Source of the DNA: CAZLLV01 sp964560325 | GTDB lineage: Bacteria; Acidobacteriota; Thermoanaerobaculia; Multivoradales; DATKCC01 | DNA: 64,000 bases | Assembly: GCA_964560325.1 (NCBI GenBank) | Contig: CAZLLV010000561.1 | Location: forward strand, 7,415-71,414 | Direction: 5' to 3' | Shown: positions 56,207 through 64,000 of the stretch, piece after piece | Layout of the letters: every line of letters begins with the position of its first letter | Numbering within the stretch: position 1 is the stretch's first letter | Made by a program: the position numbers and the translations under genes | Notes under the pieces: generated by a model | The model's database searches: none | Seen by the model: only the letters and a program-made list of their open reading frames with translations | What the model was told of the DNA's origin: nothing

Positions 56207-56857
56207 ATGAACCCTTCCTGCCAGCGGGGGCTCGCCGCTCTCGTCTGCCTGACCGCCCTGTCGCTCGCCGGTTGCGCGGCTCCCGGCCTCGAGCGCGGCG
56301 AGGCGACTCCCGACACCGCCGCCGCGACGGCTCCGCACGCCGCCGCGACCCTCTCCCACGACGCCCGGATCGAACGTGGCCGCTACCTCGTGACGATCGG
56401 CGGCTGCAATGACTGCCACACGCCGTTCCGGATGGGCGAGCGAGGGCCCGAGCCCGACATGACGCGCATGCTCTCCGGCCACCCGGAGGACTTCGTGATC
56501 ACGCAGGCGCCGCAGGTCTCCGACCCGCAGTGGCCGTGGGCAGGAACCGCCACCAACACCGCCTTCGCCGGTCCGTGGGGCGTCTCTTTCGCCTTCAACT
56601 TGACGCCGGACGAGAACACCGGCATCGGCGTCTGGACCGAGGAGATCTTCGTCCAGTCGATGCGGACCGGCAAGCACTGGGGGCAGTCGCGCCCGATCCT
56701 GCCGCCGATGCCCTGGCAGGCGGTGGCGGCGATGACCGACGAGGACCTGTCCGCCGTCTTCGCCTACCTGCAGTCGATCCCGCCGATCCCGAACCGGGTG
56801 CCGGAGCCGCTGCCGCCGGCAGGGGCCCCGGCCGCGGTTCCCGCGGCGGGCGGCTGA
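56207..56857 (+). CDS. Monoheme c-type cytochrome lipoprotein
   Basis: Predicted periplasmic electron carrier of 216 residues. The lipoprotein signal has LTALSLAGC (Cys near residue 23). One heme motif is seen, GGCNDCHTPFRMGERGPEP (C-x2-C-H near residue 66), and the distal ligand is probably the Met in ILPPMPWQAVAAM. The domain resembles the cytochrome c class found in alcohol-dehydrogenase-associated subunits. GGAGG lies 8 bases before the ATG. The DUF885 gene downstream is convergent, with only 8 bp between stops. Maturation would need the ccm genes at 1-1739. Confidence 0.85.
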   Translation: MNPSCQRGLAALVCLTALSLAGCAAPGLERGEATPDTAAATAPHAAATLSHDARIERGRYLVTIGGCNDCHTPFRMGERGPEPDMTRMLSGHPEDFVITQAPQVSDPQWPWAGTATNTAFAGPWGVSFAFNLTPDENTGIGVWTEEIFVQSMRTGKHWGQSRPILPPMPWQAVAAMTDEDLSAVFAYLQSIPPIPNRVPEPLPPAGAPAAVPAAGG

Positions 56858-56865
56858 CGCTTCGC

Positions 56866-58704
56866 TCACTTCGCCGCGCCGGAGCCCTCCAGCTCCCGCT
56901 CGATCCACCAGTCGACGTGCTCGTCGAGGACGTCGAGCGGCATCGCGCCGTGGGCCAGGATCGCGTGGTGGAAGCGCCGCACGTCGAAGCGCTCGCCCAG
57001 CGCCTCCTCGGCACGCCGCCGCAGCTCCTCGATCGCCATCGCGCCGGTCTTGTAGGCGAGCGCCTGGCCCGGCATGTCGACCGCGTAGCGCAGGGTCTCG
57101 GTGGCGAGCTCGGTCTCGCTCTGGAGCACCCGGGCGCGTAGGAAGTCGAGCGCCTGCTCCCGCGTCCAGCCGAGCGCGTTCATGCCGGTGTCGACCACCA
57201 GCCGGCTGGCGAGGAACATCTCCATCGCGAGGCGCCCGTAGCGGTCGTACGGCTCGGCGTAGAGGCCCATCTCGCCCGCCAGGCCGGAAGCGTACTCCGC
57301 CCAGCCTTCGACGAAGGCGGTGGGGAAGGCGTTGCGTCGGAAGGCGGGGAGCTCCATGTTCTCGGTCTGGAGCGCGATCTGGAAGTGGTGGCCGGGCACC
57401 AGCTCGTGGTAGATCAGCGCCGCCGCGGTGACCGTCGGCCGCTCGTCGAGCGACGAGCCGTTGAACAGGTAGCGGCCGACCGGCTCGGCCGGCGTCGGCC
57501 ACTGGTAGTAGCCGAAGGTCATCGACGGCTCGAGCGCCGGGTCGAGCCGGGCGACGCCGTACGGCGCTTCCGGGGTTTCGAGGAAGAAGTCGGAGACGAG
57601 CGGCTCGATCGCCCGCACCGGCCGCATCAGGCGCTCGGCCACGCCGTCCGGGTCGCAGGCGACGAAGCGCGGGTCGCTCTGGAGCGCGCGGTGGAACTCG
57701 GGCGCCGGCAGCTCCGAGCCGAGCAGTCTACGGAGCTCCGCCATCTCGGCCTCGATGCGCCCGACCTCGGCGAGCCCGCGCTCGTGGATCTGCTCCGGCG
57801 TGAGGTCCGACCGCGTGGTGTGGAAGCCGACCAGGTAACGGTACGCCTCCGGGCCGCCCGGGTAGCGGCCGAGGCCGACCTCGTCGGGCGCCGCGGCCCG
57901 GTACCGGTCGTCGAGCACGGCGAGCAGCGACCGGTAGGCCGGGATCACCTCCTCGGCCAGGATCCGATCGACCGCCGCCGCGTGCTCCGCCGAAACCTGC
58001 GAGTCGAGCGCTTCCAGCCGCGCGGGCGCCACCCGCAGCGGGTGCCGCTCGACCGGCCCGGCGAGCGCCGCATGGCTCGACTCGACCAGCGGGATCTCCG
58101 CCTTCGGGAGCAGGATGCCCATCTCCCGCTGCGCCAGCAGGTTCGCGCGCACCTGCGAGACCGTCGGGGCGAGCTGGCGGAGCAGGTCGAGGTGGCGCTC
58201 CCGCTCCTCGGCGGTCGCGAGCGGCGCCTGGCCGAAGACCTGGAGCAGCGTGCCGTAGCCGCTCGAGTAGGGGGTCACCTGGAAGGCGTGGCGGAAGAAG
58301 GGGAGGCCCTCGACGGTCTGGCGGGCCTGCCACTGGAGGATGCGGTAGGTCAGCCAGCGCTCGTGGTCGCCCGCTTCGTGGAAGACCTCCGGGTCGACCG
58401 CCGCCAGCCGCTCGAGCAGCCCCTGCGCGTAGCGCGCCTCGGCCTCGGCGTCCGCGCGCGAGACGCCGGGCAGCTCGGTCACCGGCAGCCCCTCCTTGAT
58501 GCGCAGCGCCGGGGCGCTCGCGAGGAGGTGCTGCCAGTGCTCCTCTGCCAGCGCGTCGAGCCAGGAGGCGGCCGAAGGCGGCGGGGGCGCGGTCGGCTCC
58601 GGCTGCGCGGCGAGCGGCGCCGCGAGGAGGATCGCCAGAGTCAGGGCCCGACTCAGAGCTGGGCCCAGGACCGGCGCGGCGGCGGAGAGTCGTCTCGTCG
58701 TCAT
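56866..58704 (-). CDS. Secreted DUF885 protein (putative metallopeptidase)
   Basis: Exported protein of 612 residues with a signal peptide (residues 1-33, ending APLAAQPE). The DUF885 family has a zinc-peptidase-like HExxH variant, here AALIYHELVPGHHFQIAL (H-E-L-V-P-G-H-H near residue 435), with the later FVEGWAEYASGLAGEMG and RYAVDMPGQALAYKTGAMAIEEL. The function is not proven but peptidase activity is likely. It overlaps the flavin oxidase gene by 4 bp (ATG at 58704 inside its 3' end), so the two are cotranscribed. The in-frame upstream extension to 58815 is not supported. Confidence 0.88.
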   Translation of the reverse strand: MTTRRLSAAAPVLGPALSRALTLAILLAAPLAAQPEPTAPPPPSAASWLDALAEEHWQHLLASAPALRIKEGLPVTELPGVSRADAEAEARYAQGLLERLAAVDPEVFHEAGDHERWLTYRILQWQARQTVEGLPFFRHAFQVTPYSSGYGTLLQVFGQAPLATAEERERHLDLLRQLAPTVSQVRANLLAQREMGILLPKAEIPLVESSHAALAGPVERHPLRVAPARLEALDSQVSAEHAAAVDRILAEEVIPAYRSLLAVLDDRYRAAAPDEVGLGRYPGGPEAYRYLVGFHTTRSDLTPEQIHERGLAEVGRIEAEMAELRRLLGSELPAPEFHRALQSDPRFVACDPDGVAERLMRPVRAIEPLVSDFFLETPEAPYGVARLDPALEPSMTFGYYQWPTPAEPVGRYLFNGSSLDERPTVTAAALIYHELVPGHHFQIALQTENMELPAFRRNAFPTAFVEGWAEYASGLAGEMGLYAEPYDRYGRLAMEMFLASRLVVDTGMNALGWTREQALDFLRARVLQSETELATETLRYAVDMPGQALAYKTGAMAIEELRRRAEEALGERFDVRRFHHAILAHGAMPLDVLDEHVDWWIERELEGSGAAK

Positions 58705-59891
58705 CGTCCGTCTCCCGATTCGAGCTGGCTCCTGCCGCGCTCGGGGTGTTCGCCCGCGTTCTCGAAGCGGGCGAGGGCGAAGCGGGCGAGCGGCTCCTCG
58801 CGCCCCAGGACCCATTCGGCCATCCGCTCGCCCAGCGCCGGGCCGAGCTTGAAGCCGTGCCCGGAGCCGCCGCCCAGCAACCAGGCGTTGGCCGCTTCCG
58901 GGTGGCGGTCGATCAGGTAGTGCCCGTCCGGGGTGCTCTCGTACTGGCAGGTCCGCGTCTCGACCAGCGGCGCGCCGGCCAGGGCGGGGAAGCGCTCGGC
59001 GAGCACGGCCCGGGCGCGGTCGAGGTTCCGCCGGTCGGGCGTGCGCTCGAGGAGCGTCGGATCGACCGGCTCGCCGTGGCTGTCGTCCGCCACCTTGAAC
59101 CCCCGGTGCTCGTTGCCCGGGATGCCGTAGAAGATCCGCTCCCCGAAGTCGACCCAGACCGGGAACCGGTCGTCGCCGAAGCGGGTTTCGCCCGGCGGCA
59201 CGCCGAAGTAGAAGACGTCCTGGCGGGTGGGCAGGATGCGCCGGCCGATCGCCTCCGGGAAGAGCTCACCGAGCCACGGGCCGCAGGCGAAGACGAAGGC
59301 GTCGGCCTGGAGATCGGTGCCGTCCGAGAGCCGGACGCTCGCCATGCGCGCTCCGTCGGCGGCGGTCGTCTCGATCGGCCCCGGCCGCGCGGCCGCGGTC
59401 ACCAGCTCGCCGCCCTCGGCGACCACCGCGCGGGCGACCGCCTGGCAGGCGCGGCGGGCGGACAGGTAGCCGGCCTCCTGCTCGGAGTAGACGTGGCGCA
59501 CGCCCTCGAAGGAGACCCCGGGGTAGCGGCGGGCCGCCTCGGCCGGCTCGATCTTCTCGGCCGGCAGGCCGAAGTCGGCGAGCGTCGGCATCGACGCCCG
59601 CGCGTAGCCGTCGTCGCCCCGGAAAACCCAGAGCGCACCGGTCGGGTGATAGAGGTGCTGCCCCCAGCGGCGGTCGGCGTCGCGCCAGAGCTCGAACGAG
59701 CGGACCACCCACTCGGTGTAGACGCGGTCGGGGCCGTACATGCCCCGGATCACCCGCGTGTCGCCGCCCGAGCTCGCGCGCGAGTTGCCGGCGCCCCAGG
59801 CGTCGACCAGGGTCACCCGCGCCCCCCGGCGCGCGAGGTGGAGCGCCGTCCAGCCACCGAACGCACCCGCCCCGATCACCGCGACGTGCAT
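58701..59891 (-). CDS. solA: FAD-dependent amine oxidase (sarcosine/N-methyltryptophan oxidase-like)
   Basis: Flavoprotein of 396 residues. It starts MHVAVIGAGAFGGWTALHLARRGARVTLVD (dinucleotide fold), has GGDTRVIRGMYGPDRVYTEW, and TCQYESTPDGHYLIDRHPE, where the Cys is the position of covalent FAD attachment in monomeric sarcosine oxidases, then LLGGGSGHGFKLGPALGERMAEWVLG. The family oxidises N-methyl amino acids and yields hydrogen peroxide. Substrate is not certain; the symbol is by closest resemblance. It is the first gene of a two-gene run with the DUF885 gene. Confidence 0.85.
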   Translation of the reverse strand: MHVAVIGAGAFGGWTALHLARRGARVTLVDAWGAGNSRASSGGDTRVIRGMYGPDRVYTEWVVRSFELWRDADRRWGQHLYHPTGALWVFRGDDGYARASMPTLADFGLPAEKIEPAEAARRYPGVSFEGVRHVYSEQEAGYLSARRACQAVARAVVAEGGELVTAAARPGPIETTAADGARMASVRLSDGTDLQADAFVFACGPWLGELFPEAIGRRILPTRQDVFYFGVPPGETRFGDDRFPVWVDFGERIFYGIPGNEHRGFKVADDSHGEPVDPTLLERTPDRRNLDRARAVLAERFPALAGAPLVETRTCQYESTPDGHYLIDRHPEAANAWLLGGGSGHGFKLGPALGERMAEWVLGREEPLARFALARFENAGEHPERGRSQLESGDGR

Positions 59892-59987
59892 CGTCCTCGA
59901 TCCCCCGTGTCCGCCGTCGTCATCGAGGATCGGACCTTAGCAGGGTCGTGGAGCGCTGCCGAGGAGTTCGGATAAGGTAGCGCCGCC

Positions 59988-60866
59988 ATGCTGAAGCGTC
60001 AGAGGAGCGGGTCGGTCGTCTGCCGTGCGTGCGGACGGCTGGTGGGGGTGAACGATGCGACCTGCTACGAGTGCGGGGCGCGCAACCCGGCGCTTTGGGG
60101 CTTCGCTCCCGCGCTCCGGCGGCTGGGCGAGGACCTCGGGTTCACCAAGGTCGTGATCGGCGCCTGTGTGCTGCTCTACGCCGCGTCGCTGCTCCTCGAC
60201 CCGAGCGGCATCCGGATGAGCGGGTTCTTCTCGTTCCTGTCGCCGAGCCCGCAGAGCGTCTTCGTGCTCGGCTCTTCCGGCGCGGTGCCGGTCTTCCAGT
60301 ACGGGCGCTGGTGGACGGTCCTCTCTGCCGGCTGGCTGCACGGAGGCATCCTCCACATCTTCTTCAACCTGTACTGGGTGCGGATGCTCGCGCCGCCGGT
60401 GGCGCGGCTCCACGGGCCGGGGCGGATGGTGATCGTCTACGTCGTCGCCTCGACGGTCGGCTTCGTGCTCAGCTCGTGCGCGATCCTGATCATCAACCTG
60501 GTCTACTCGCTCTTTCCCATGGGCGGCTCCGCCCTCGCCCGGGTGATGGGTGTGGGACAGTCGACTCTCGGTGCCTCGGCCGCGCTGATGGGCCTGCTCG
60601 GCGCCATGGTCCACTACGGCCGCCGCAGTGGCTCCTCCGAGATCGGCCGCTGGGCATGGGGCTACGCGATCTTCTTCTTCGTCTTCGGCCTGGTCCTCCA
60701 GGGCGTCGATAACTGGGCCCACCTCGGCGGCTTCCTGGGCGGCTACGTCGCCTCCGTCCTCCTCGACCCTCTGAAACCGGAGCGCCTGAACCACCTGGCG
60801 ACGGCGCTCGTCCTCCTGGCCGCATCGGCCGCCGCGATCGTCGTCTCCGTGATCACGGCACTCTGA
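59988..60866 (+). CDS. Rhomboid-family intramembrane serine protease with zinc ribbon
   Basis: Membrane protease of 292 residues. A zinc ribbon (VCRACGRLVGVNDATCYECGAR, two C-x2-C pairs, residues 11-32) precedes six membrane segments. The catalytic Ser is in TLGASAALMGL (GxS, residue 194) and the catalytic His in DNWAHLGGFLGGYVAS (residue 244); the HGGILHIFFNLYWVR motif also matches. The gene lies 90 bp before a Mec-type protease and a MoeZ-type gene. In mycobacteria a rhomboid gene also sits beside mec, cysO and cysM, so the neighbourhood is recurrent. The ribbon may sense redox or zinc; that is inferred. Confidence 0.88.
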   Translation: MLKRQRSGSVVCRACGRLVGVNDATCYECGARNPALWGFAPALRRLGEDLGFTKVVIGACVLLYAASLLLDPSGIRMSGFFSFLSPSPQSVFVLGSSGAVPVFQYGRWWTVLSAGWLHGGILHIFFNLYWVRMLAPPVARLHGPGRMVIVYVVASTVGFVLSSCAILIINLVYSLFPMGGSALARVMGVGQSTLGASAALMGLLGAMVHYGRRSGSSEIGRWAWGYAIFFFVFGLVLQGVDNWAHLGGFLGGYVASVLLDPLKPERLNHLATALVLLAASAAAIVVSVITAL

Positions 60867-60956
60867 CCCGGGCTCCGCGCGCGGCGCTGCCCCGCGGGAG
60901 CGGCCGGAATTCGGCGCTCGCCCCGAGCGGTATATGGTCTCCAGGGGGGAAATCGA

Positions 60957-61484
60957 TTGAGCTCCACGATCACCATCACGCCGCGCCATCTCCAGGCGGT
61001 GCGCATGCACGCCGCCTCGACCTTCCCGGAGGAGTGCTGCGGGTTTCTGCTCGGCGTCGCCGACGGCGGCGCGCGGGTTCACGTCCACCGCGTCCTGCCG
61101 GCCCGCAACGAGCACCGCGACCGGCGCGACTGCCGCTACCTGATCTCGCCCGAGACGGTGCTCGCGGCCCGGCGCGAGGCGCGCGGGCTGGGGCTCGAGA
61201 TCGTCGGTTACTACCACTCGCACACCGACGGCTCGGCCGAGCCGAGCGAGCACGACCTCGCCGACGCCTGGCCGGCGACGAGCTACCTGATCGTGCCGGT
61301 CGCGGGCGGCACGGCGGGCCTGCCGCGGAGCTGGCGCCTCGGCGGTGACGGGAAAGCCTTCGTCGAGGAGGCGGTGGCGCGCGCCGGCGACGGCTCTCCC
61401 GGCGCGCCGGCTTCGGTCGGCGATCCCGACGCCGGGGCCCGCACCGGCCCGGGCGCGGCCGGTCCCGCCGAGATCCGCACGTGA
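60957..61484 (+). CDS. JAB/MPN-domain (M67) metallopeptidase, Mec-like
   Basis: Predicted zinc peptidase of 175 residues. The JAMM motif is seen as PEECCGFLLGV (Glu) and YYHSHTDGSAEPSEHDL (H-S-H-x8-D), with ARNEHRDRRDCRYLISPE between. Mec-type proteins remove cysteine or amino acids added to the small sulfur carrier CysO. The C-terminal 45 residues are Gly/Ala/Pro-rich and disordered. The start is a TTG at 60957 with GGGGGGA upstream. It overlaps the next gene by 4 bp. No CysO gene lies here. Confidence 0.85.
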   Translation: MSSTITITPRHLQAVRMHAASTFPEECCGFLLGVADGGARVHVHRVLPARNEHRDRRDCRYLISPETVLAARREARGLGLEIVGYYHSHTDGSAEPSEHDLADAWPATSYLIVPVAGGTAGLPRSWRLGGDGKAFVEEAVARAGDGSPGAPASVGDPDAGARTGPGAAGPAEIRT

Positions 61485-62725
61485 GCGCACCGGTCCACCC
61501 TTCCGACCCGCTCGCCGGGCGCGAGCTGCCCGAGCTCGACCCGTCGACGCTCCGCCGGTACAGCCGCCACCTGGTGCTGCCCGAGGTCGGGCCGGAGGGG
61601 CAGCGCCGCCTGCTCGCCTCCCGCGTCCTGGTCGTCGGCGCCGGCGGGCTCGGCTCGCCGGTCGCGCTCTACCTGGCCGCCGCGGGCGTCGGCACGATCG
61701 GCCTGGTCGACTTCGATACCGTGGACGAGTCGAACCTCCAGCGCCAGGTTCTCTACGGCGTCTCCGACGTCGGCCGTTTGAAGCTCGACGCCGCCGCCGA
61801 GCGGCTGGCCGACCTCAACCCGCACGTGCGGGTCGTGCCGCACCCGGTCCGGCTCACCTCGGAGAACGCCCTCGACGTCCTCGACGGCTACGACGTAGTT
61901 GTCGACGGCAGCGACAACTTCCCGACCCGGTACCTGGTCAACGACGCCTGCGTCCTCTCGGGCAAGCCGTACGTCTACGGCTCGATCTTCCGCTTCGAGG
62001 GGCAGGTGGCGGTCTTCTGGGGCGCCCACGGTCCGTGCTACCGGTGCCTGTTCGCCGAGCCGCCGCCGCCCGGGCTGGTGCCGTCGTGCGCCGAGGGCGG
62101 CGTGCTCGGCGTGCTGCCCGGGGTGATCGGCGCGCTCCAGGCGAACGAGGCGATCAAGCTGCTGCTGCCGCCGGCAGCGGGCGCCGAGTCGGCGCTCGGC
62201 CGGCTGGTGACCTTCGACGCGCTCCGCCTGCGCTTCCGCGAGCTGCGGCTGAAGAAGAACCCGGAGTGCCCGGTCTGCTCGGATGAGCCGACGCTGACCG
62301 TGCTGATCGACTACGAGGCGTTCTGCGCCGGCGCCACGGAGGAGCCGGAGGTCGCGGCCGGGCCCGCGGCCCCGGCCGGCAGCGACGGCGTGGAGCTGCC
62401 GTTCGAGATCGCTCCCCGGGAGCTCGCGGCCTGGATCGAGGCCGGGCGGCCGCTCCGCCTCCTCGACGTGCGCACTCCGATGGAGCACCAGATCGCGCGG
62501 CTCGACGGGGCGGCGCTGATCCCGGTCCAGGAGCTCGACCGGCGGGCCGGCGAGGTGGAGGGGATCGGCCGGCCGGAAGACCCGCTGGTCGTCTACTGCC
62601 ACCACGGCGTGCGCTCGCACCAGGCGACGACCCTCTTGCGCGAGCGGGGGTACCCGGCGATCAACCTGGCCGGCGGGATCGACGCCTGGAGCGTCGAGGT
62701 CGACCCGTCGGTGCCCCGTTACTGA
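61481..62725 (+). CDS. moeZ: MoeZ-type adenylyltransferase/sulfurtransferase (ThiF-rhodanese fusion)
   Basis: E1-like enzyme of 414 residues that adenylates and then thiocarboxylates small carrier proteins such as MoaD, ThiS or CysO. The ThiF domain (residues 25-275) has YSRHLVLPEVGPEGQRRL, VVGAGGLGSPVALYLAAAG, VDESNLQRQVLYGVSDVGR and zinc C-x2-C pairs (CYRC and CPVC). A rhodanese domain (300-414) has RLLDVRTPMEHQIARL and the active Cys in VVYCHHGVRSHQATTLL. GTG start overlaps the Mec gene by 4 bp. The JAB and MoeZ pair indicates a carrier-dependent sulfur pathway. Confidence 0.93.
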   Translation: MSAPVHPSDPLAGRELPELDPSTLRRYSRHLVLPEVGPEGQRRLLASRVLVVGAGGLGSPVALYLAAAGVGTIGLVDFDTVDESNLQRQVLYGVSDVGRLKLDAAAERLADLNPHVRVVPHPVRLTSENALDVLDGYDVVVDGSDNFPTRYLVNDACVLSGKPYVYGSIFRFEGQVAVFWGAHGPCYRCLFAEPPPPGLVPSCAEGGVLGVLPGVIGALQANEAIKLLLPPAAGAESALGRLVTFDALRLRFRELRLKKNPECPVCSDEPTLTVLIDYEAFCAGATEEPEVAAGPAAPAGSDGVELPFEIAPRELAAWIEAGRPLRLLDVRTPMEHQIARLDGAALIPVQELDRRAGEVEGIGRPEDPLVVYCHHGVRSHQATTLLRERGYPAINLAGGIDAWSVEVDPSVPRY

Positions 62726-62837
62726 GTCATCTCGCCTCGGCGATTGCGCGGAGCCTTTTTCCCTTCCGGCGCGGCGTGTGATGCAATCGGCCGTGGCGCA
62801 CGCCCCGTCTCCAACCGCCTGACAGGAGGTCTTCCCG

Positions 62838-64000
62838 TGACGAAACCGGCCCTTCGTTCGCAGAGTCCGCTCGCTCCCCTCGCCGCCGCCCTCGCCCTCA
62901 TCCTCGGCCTGTCGGCCGCCACCGCCTCACCGGCGCAGCCGCCGCGCGACCGCGACCGGCCGGGCGCCGCGGAAGGAGAGGGAATGGACGGCGAGGAGGC
63001 GAAGCGGCCGCCGGTCGAGGAGAAGCGGTCGACGACCGAGCACTCCGGCACCTACGGCGGCGAGCGGATCGACTACACCACGACCGCCGGAACGCTCGTC
63101 CTCGAAACCGAAGAGGGCGAGCCGCGCGCCTCGGTCTTCTACATCGCCTACGTCGAGGACGGCGCCGAGAACGGAACGGTCGACCGGAGCGACCGGCCGG
63201 TCACCTTCTCGTTCAACGGCGGTCCCGGATCCTCGTCGGTCTGGCTCCACCTCGGCACCCTCGGCCCGCGCCGCGTCGCGATGGACCCGGAGGGGATGGC
63301 GCTGTCGCCGCCGGCGCGGCTGGAGGAGAACCCCGAGTCGCTCCTCGCGGTCTCCGACCTGGTCTTAATCGACCCGGTCTCGACCGGCTTCTCGCGCCCG
63401 GCTCCCGGCGTCGAGGCCGGCGAGTTCCACGGCCTGGAGGAGGACATCGAATCGGTCGGCGCGTTCATCCGCCGCTGGCTGTCGGAGAACGACCGCTGGG
63501 GCTCGCCGAAGTTCCTGATCGGCGAGAGCTACGGCACGACCCGGGCGGCCGGGCTGGTGAACCACCTCCAGGACCGCCACGGCGTCTACTTCAACGGCGT
63601 GATGCTGGTCTCCTCGATCCTCAACTTCGGCACCGCCCGCTTCGACGTCGGCAACGACCTGCCGTACATTCTCTTCCTGCCCACCTACACGGCGACCGCC
63701 TGGTACCACGGGCAGCTCCCGGAAGACCTGTCGGGCGACCTCCAGGCGGCGCTGCGGGAGGCGGAGGAGTTTGCGCTCGGCGACTACGCGACGGCGCTCT
63801 TGAAAGGCTCCCGCCTGCCGGAGGCGGAGCGGCGGGCGATCGCCGAGCGGCTGTCGCGCCTCACCGGGCTCTCGGTCGACTACCTGGAGGACGCCGATTT
63901 GCGGCCGGTGATCCACCAGTTCACCAAGGAGCTGATGCGCGAGGAGGGCAAGACGGTCGGGCGGCTCGACAGCCGCTTCGTCGGCTACGACCGGCTCGAC
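62838..64000 (+). CDS. S10 serine carboxypeptidase (cut at right edge)
   Basis: Exported peptidase of the carboxypeptidase Y family; 387 residues are visible before the window ends. The signal peptide covers residues 1-33 (ALALILGLSAATASPAQ). Family motifs are VTFSFNGGPGSSSVWLHLG (oxyanion-hole region), LVLIDPVSTGFSRP and the active-site serine in FLIGESYGTTRAAGLVNHL. The Asp and His of the triad would lie beyond position 64000. GTG start with AGGAGG 7 bases upstream, a strong ribosome site. Removes C-terminal residues from peptides, probably in the periplasm or outside. Confidence 0.92.

Overview
The window is uniformly GC-rich (about 70 percent by eye), densely coded on both strands, with many 1-4 bp stop/start overlaps and frequent GTG or TTG starts. 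The gene set suggests an Acidobacteriota-like aerobic heterotroph: a duplicated-orphan-type ABC permease, a CRTAC1/UnbV-type FG-GAP protein, an ECF sigma/anti-sigma/polymer-forming membrane protein operon, a GMC oxidoreductase/cytochrome operon, and many secreted or lipid-anchored proteins. This assignment is inferred from gene content only; no rRNA or tRNA gene was found. No CRISPR array, prophage or intact transposon was seen.

Layout. 1-2342 (minus): cytochrome c maturation genes ccmA-ccmB-ccmC (ccmC runs off the left edge) and a higBA toxin-antitoxin pair. 2425-7275 (plus): HEAT-cyclophilin fusion, glycosyltransferase, sulfotransferase, thioredoxin-like lipoprotein. 7336-11502: sigma/anti-sigma/polymer-forming membrane protein and an SLC13-type transporter. 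11563-19653: a secreted propeller-like protein, an SRPBCC protein diverging from a large ABC permease across a perfect inverted repeat, an aminotransferase, a decayed permease fragment, a PQQ-propeller gene broken by one in-frame TGA, and a Cys-rich secreted protein. 19932-31271: hydroxyacyl-CoA dehydrogenase, a zinc-ribbon TPR protein with an apparent ATC start, a CorC-type protein, a secreted DGT-repeat protein, two further secreted proteins plus an FG-GAP protein, and an acyl-reductase-like SDR. 31268-37170: MATE exporter, an unusual metallophosphoesterase, small membrane, NAD-binding and SRPBCC genes, then a small lower-GC patch with a DUF4160/DUF2442 pair and an orphan antitoxin-like gene. 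37189-41386 (minus): lipoprotein cytochrome, small subunit and GMC oxidoreductase. 41455-53884: ABC-F ATPase, PBP1b, amidohydrolase, cyclase, trypsin-like protease, carbonic anhydrase, DinB, aldo-keto reductase, phosphodiesterase. 53885-62725: sulfur genes, namely a cysteine-synthase/sulfurtransferase operon, then a rhomboid-Mec-MoeZ cluster, with cytochrome c, DUF885 and flavin oxidase genes between. 62838-64000: an S10 carboxypeptidase cut by the right edge.

The most interesting signals are these. (1) A 38-codon cysteine-rich ORF, almost leaderless behind a good promoter, precedes the cysteine synthase operon, and its leader can form two mutually exclusive hairpins; it looks like a cysteine-sensing attenuator. 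(2) One C-terminal domain of about 105-110 residues, with a C-x5-C pair, is shared by three unrelated secreted proteins (propeller-like, DGT-repeat, serine protease). (3) A nested hairpin buries the Shine-Dalgarno sequence of an amidohydrolase gene. (4) A metallophosphoesterase carries a ConA-like insert and lacks the GNH motif histidine. (5) The rhomboid-Mec-MoeZ cluster resembles the mycobacterial CysO pathway neighbourhood, but the carrier CysO is not in the window.
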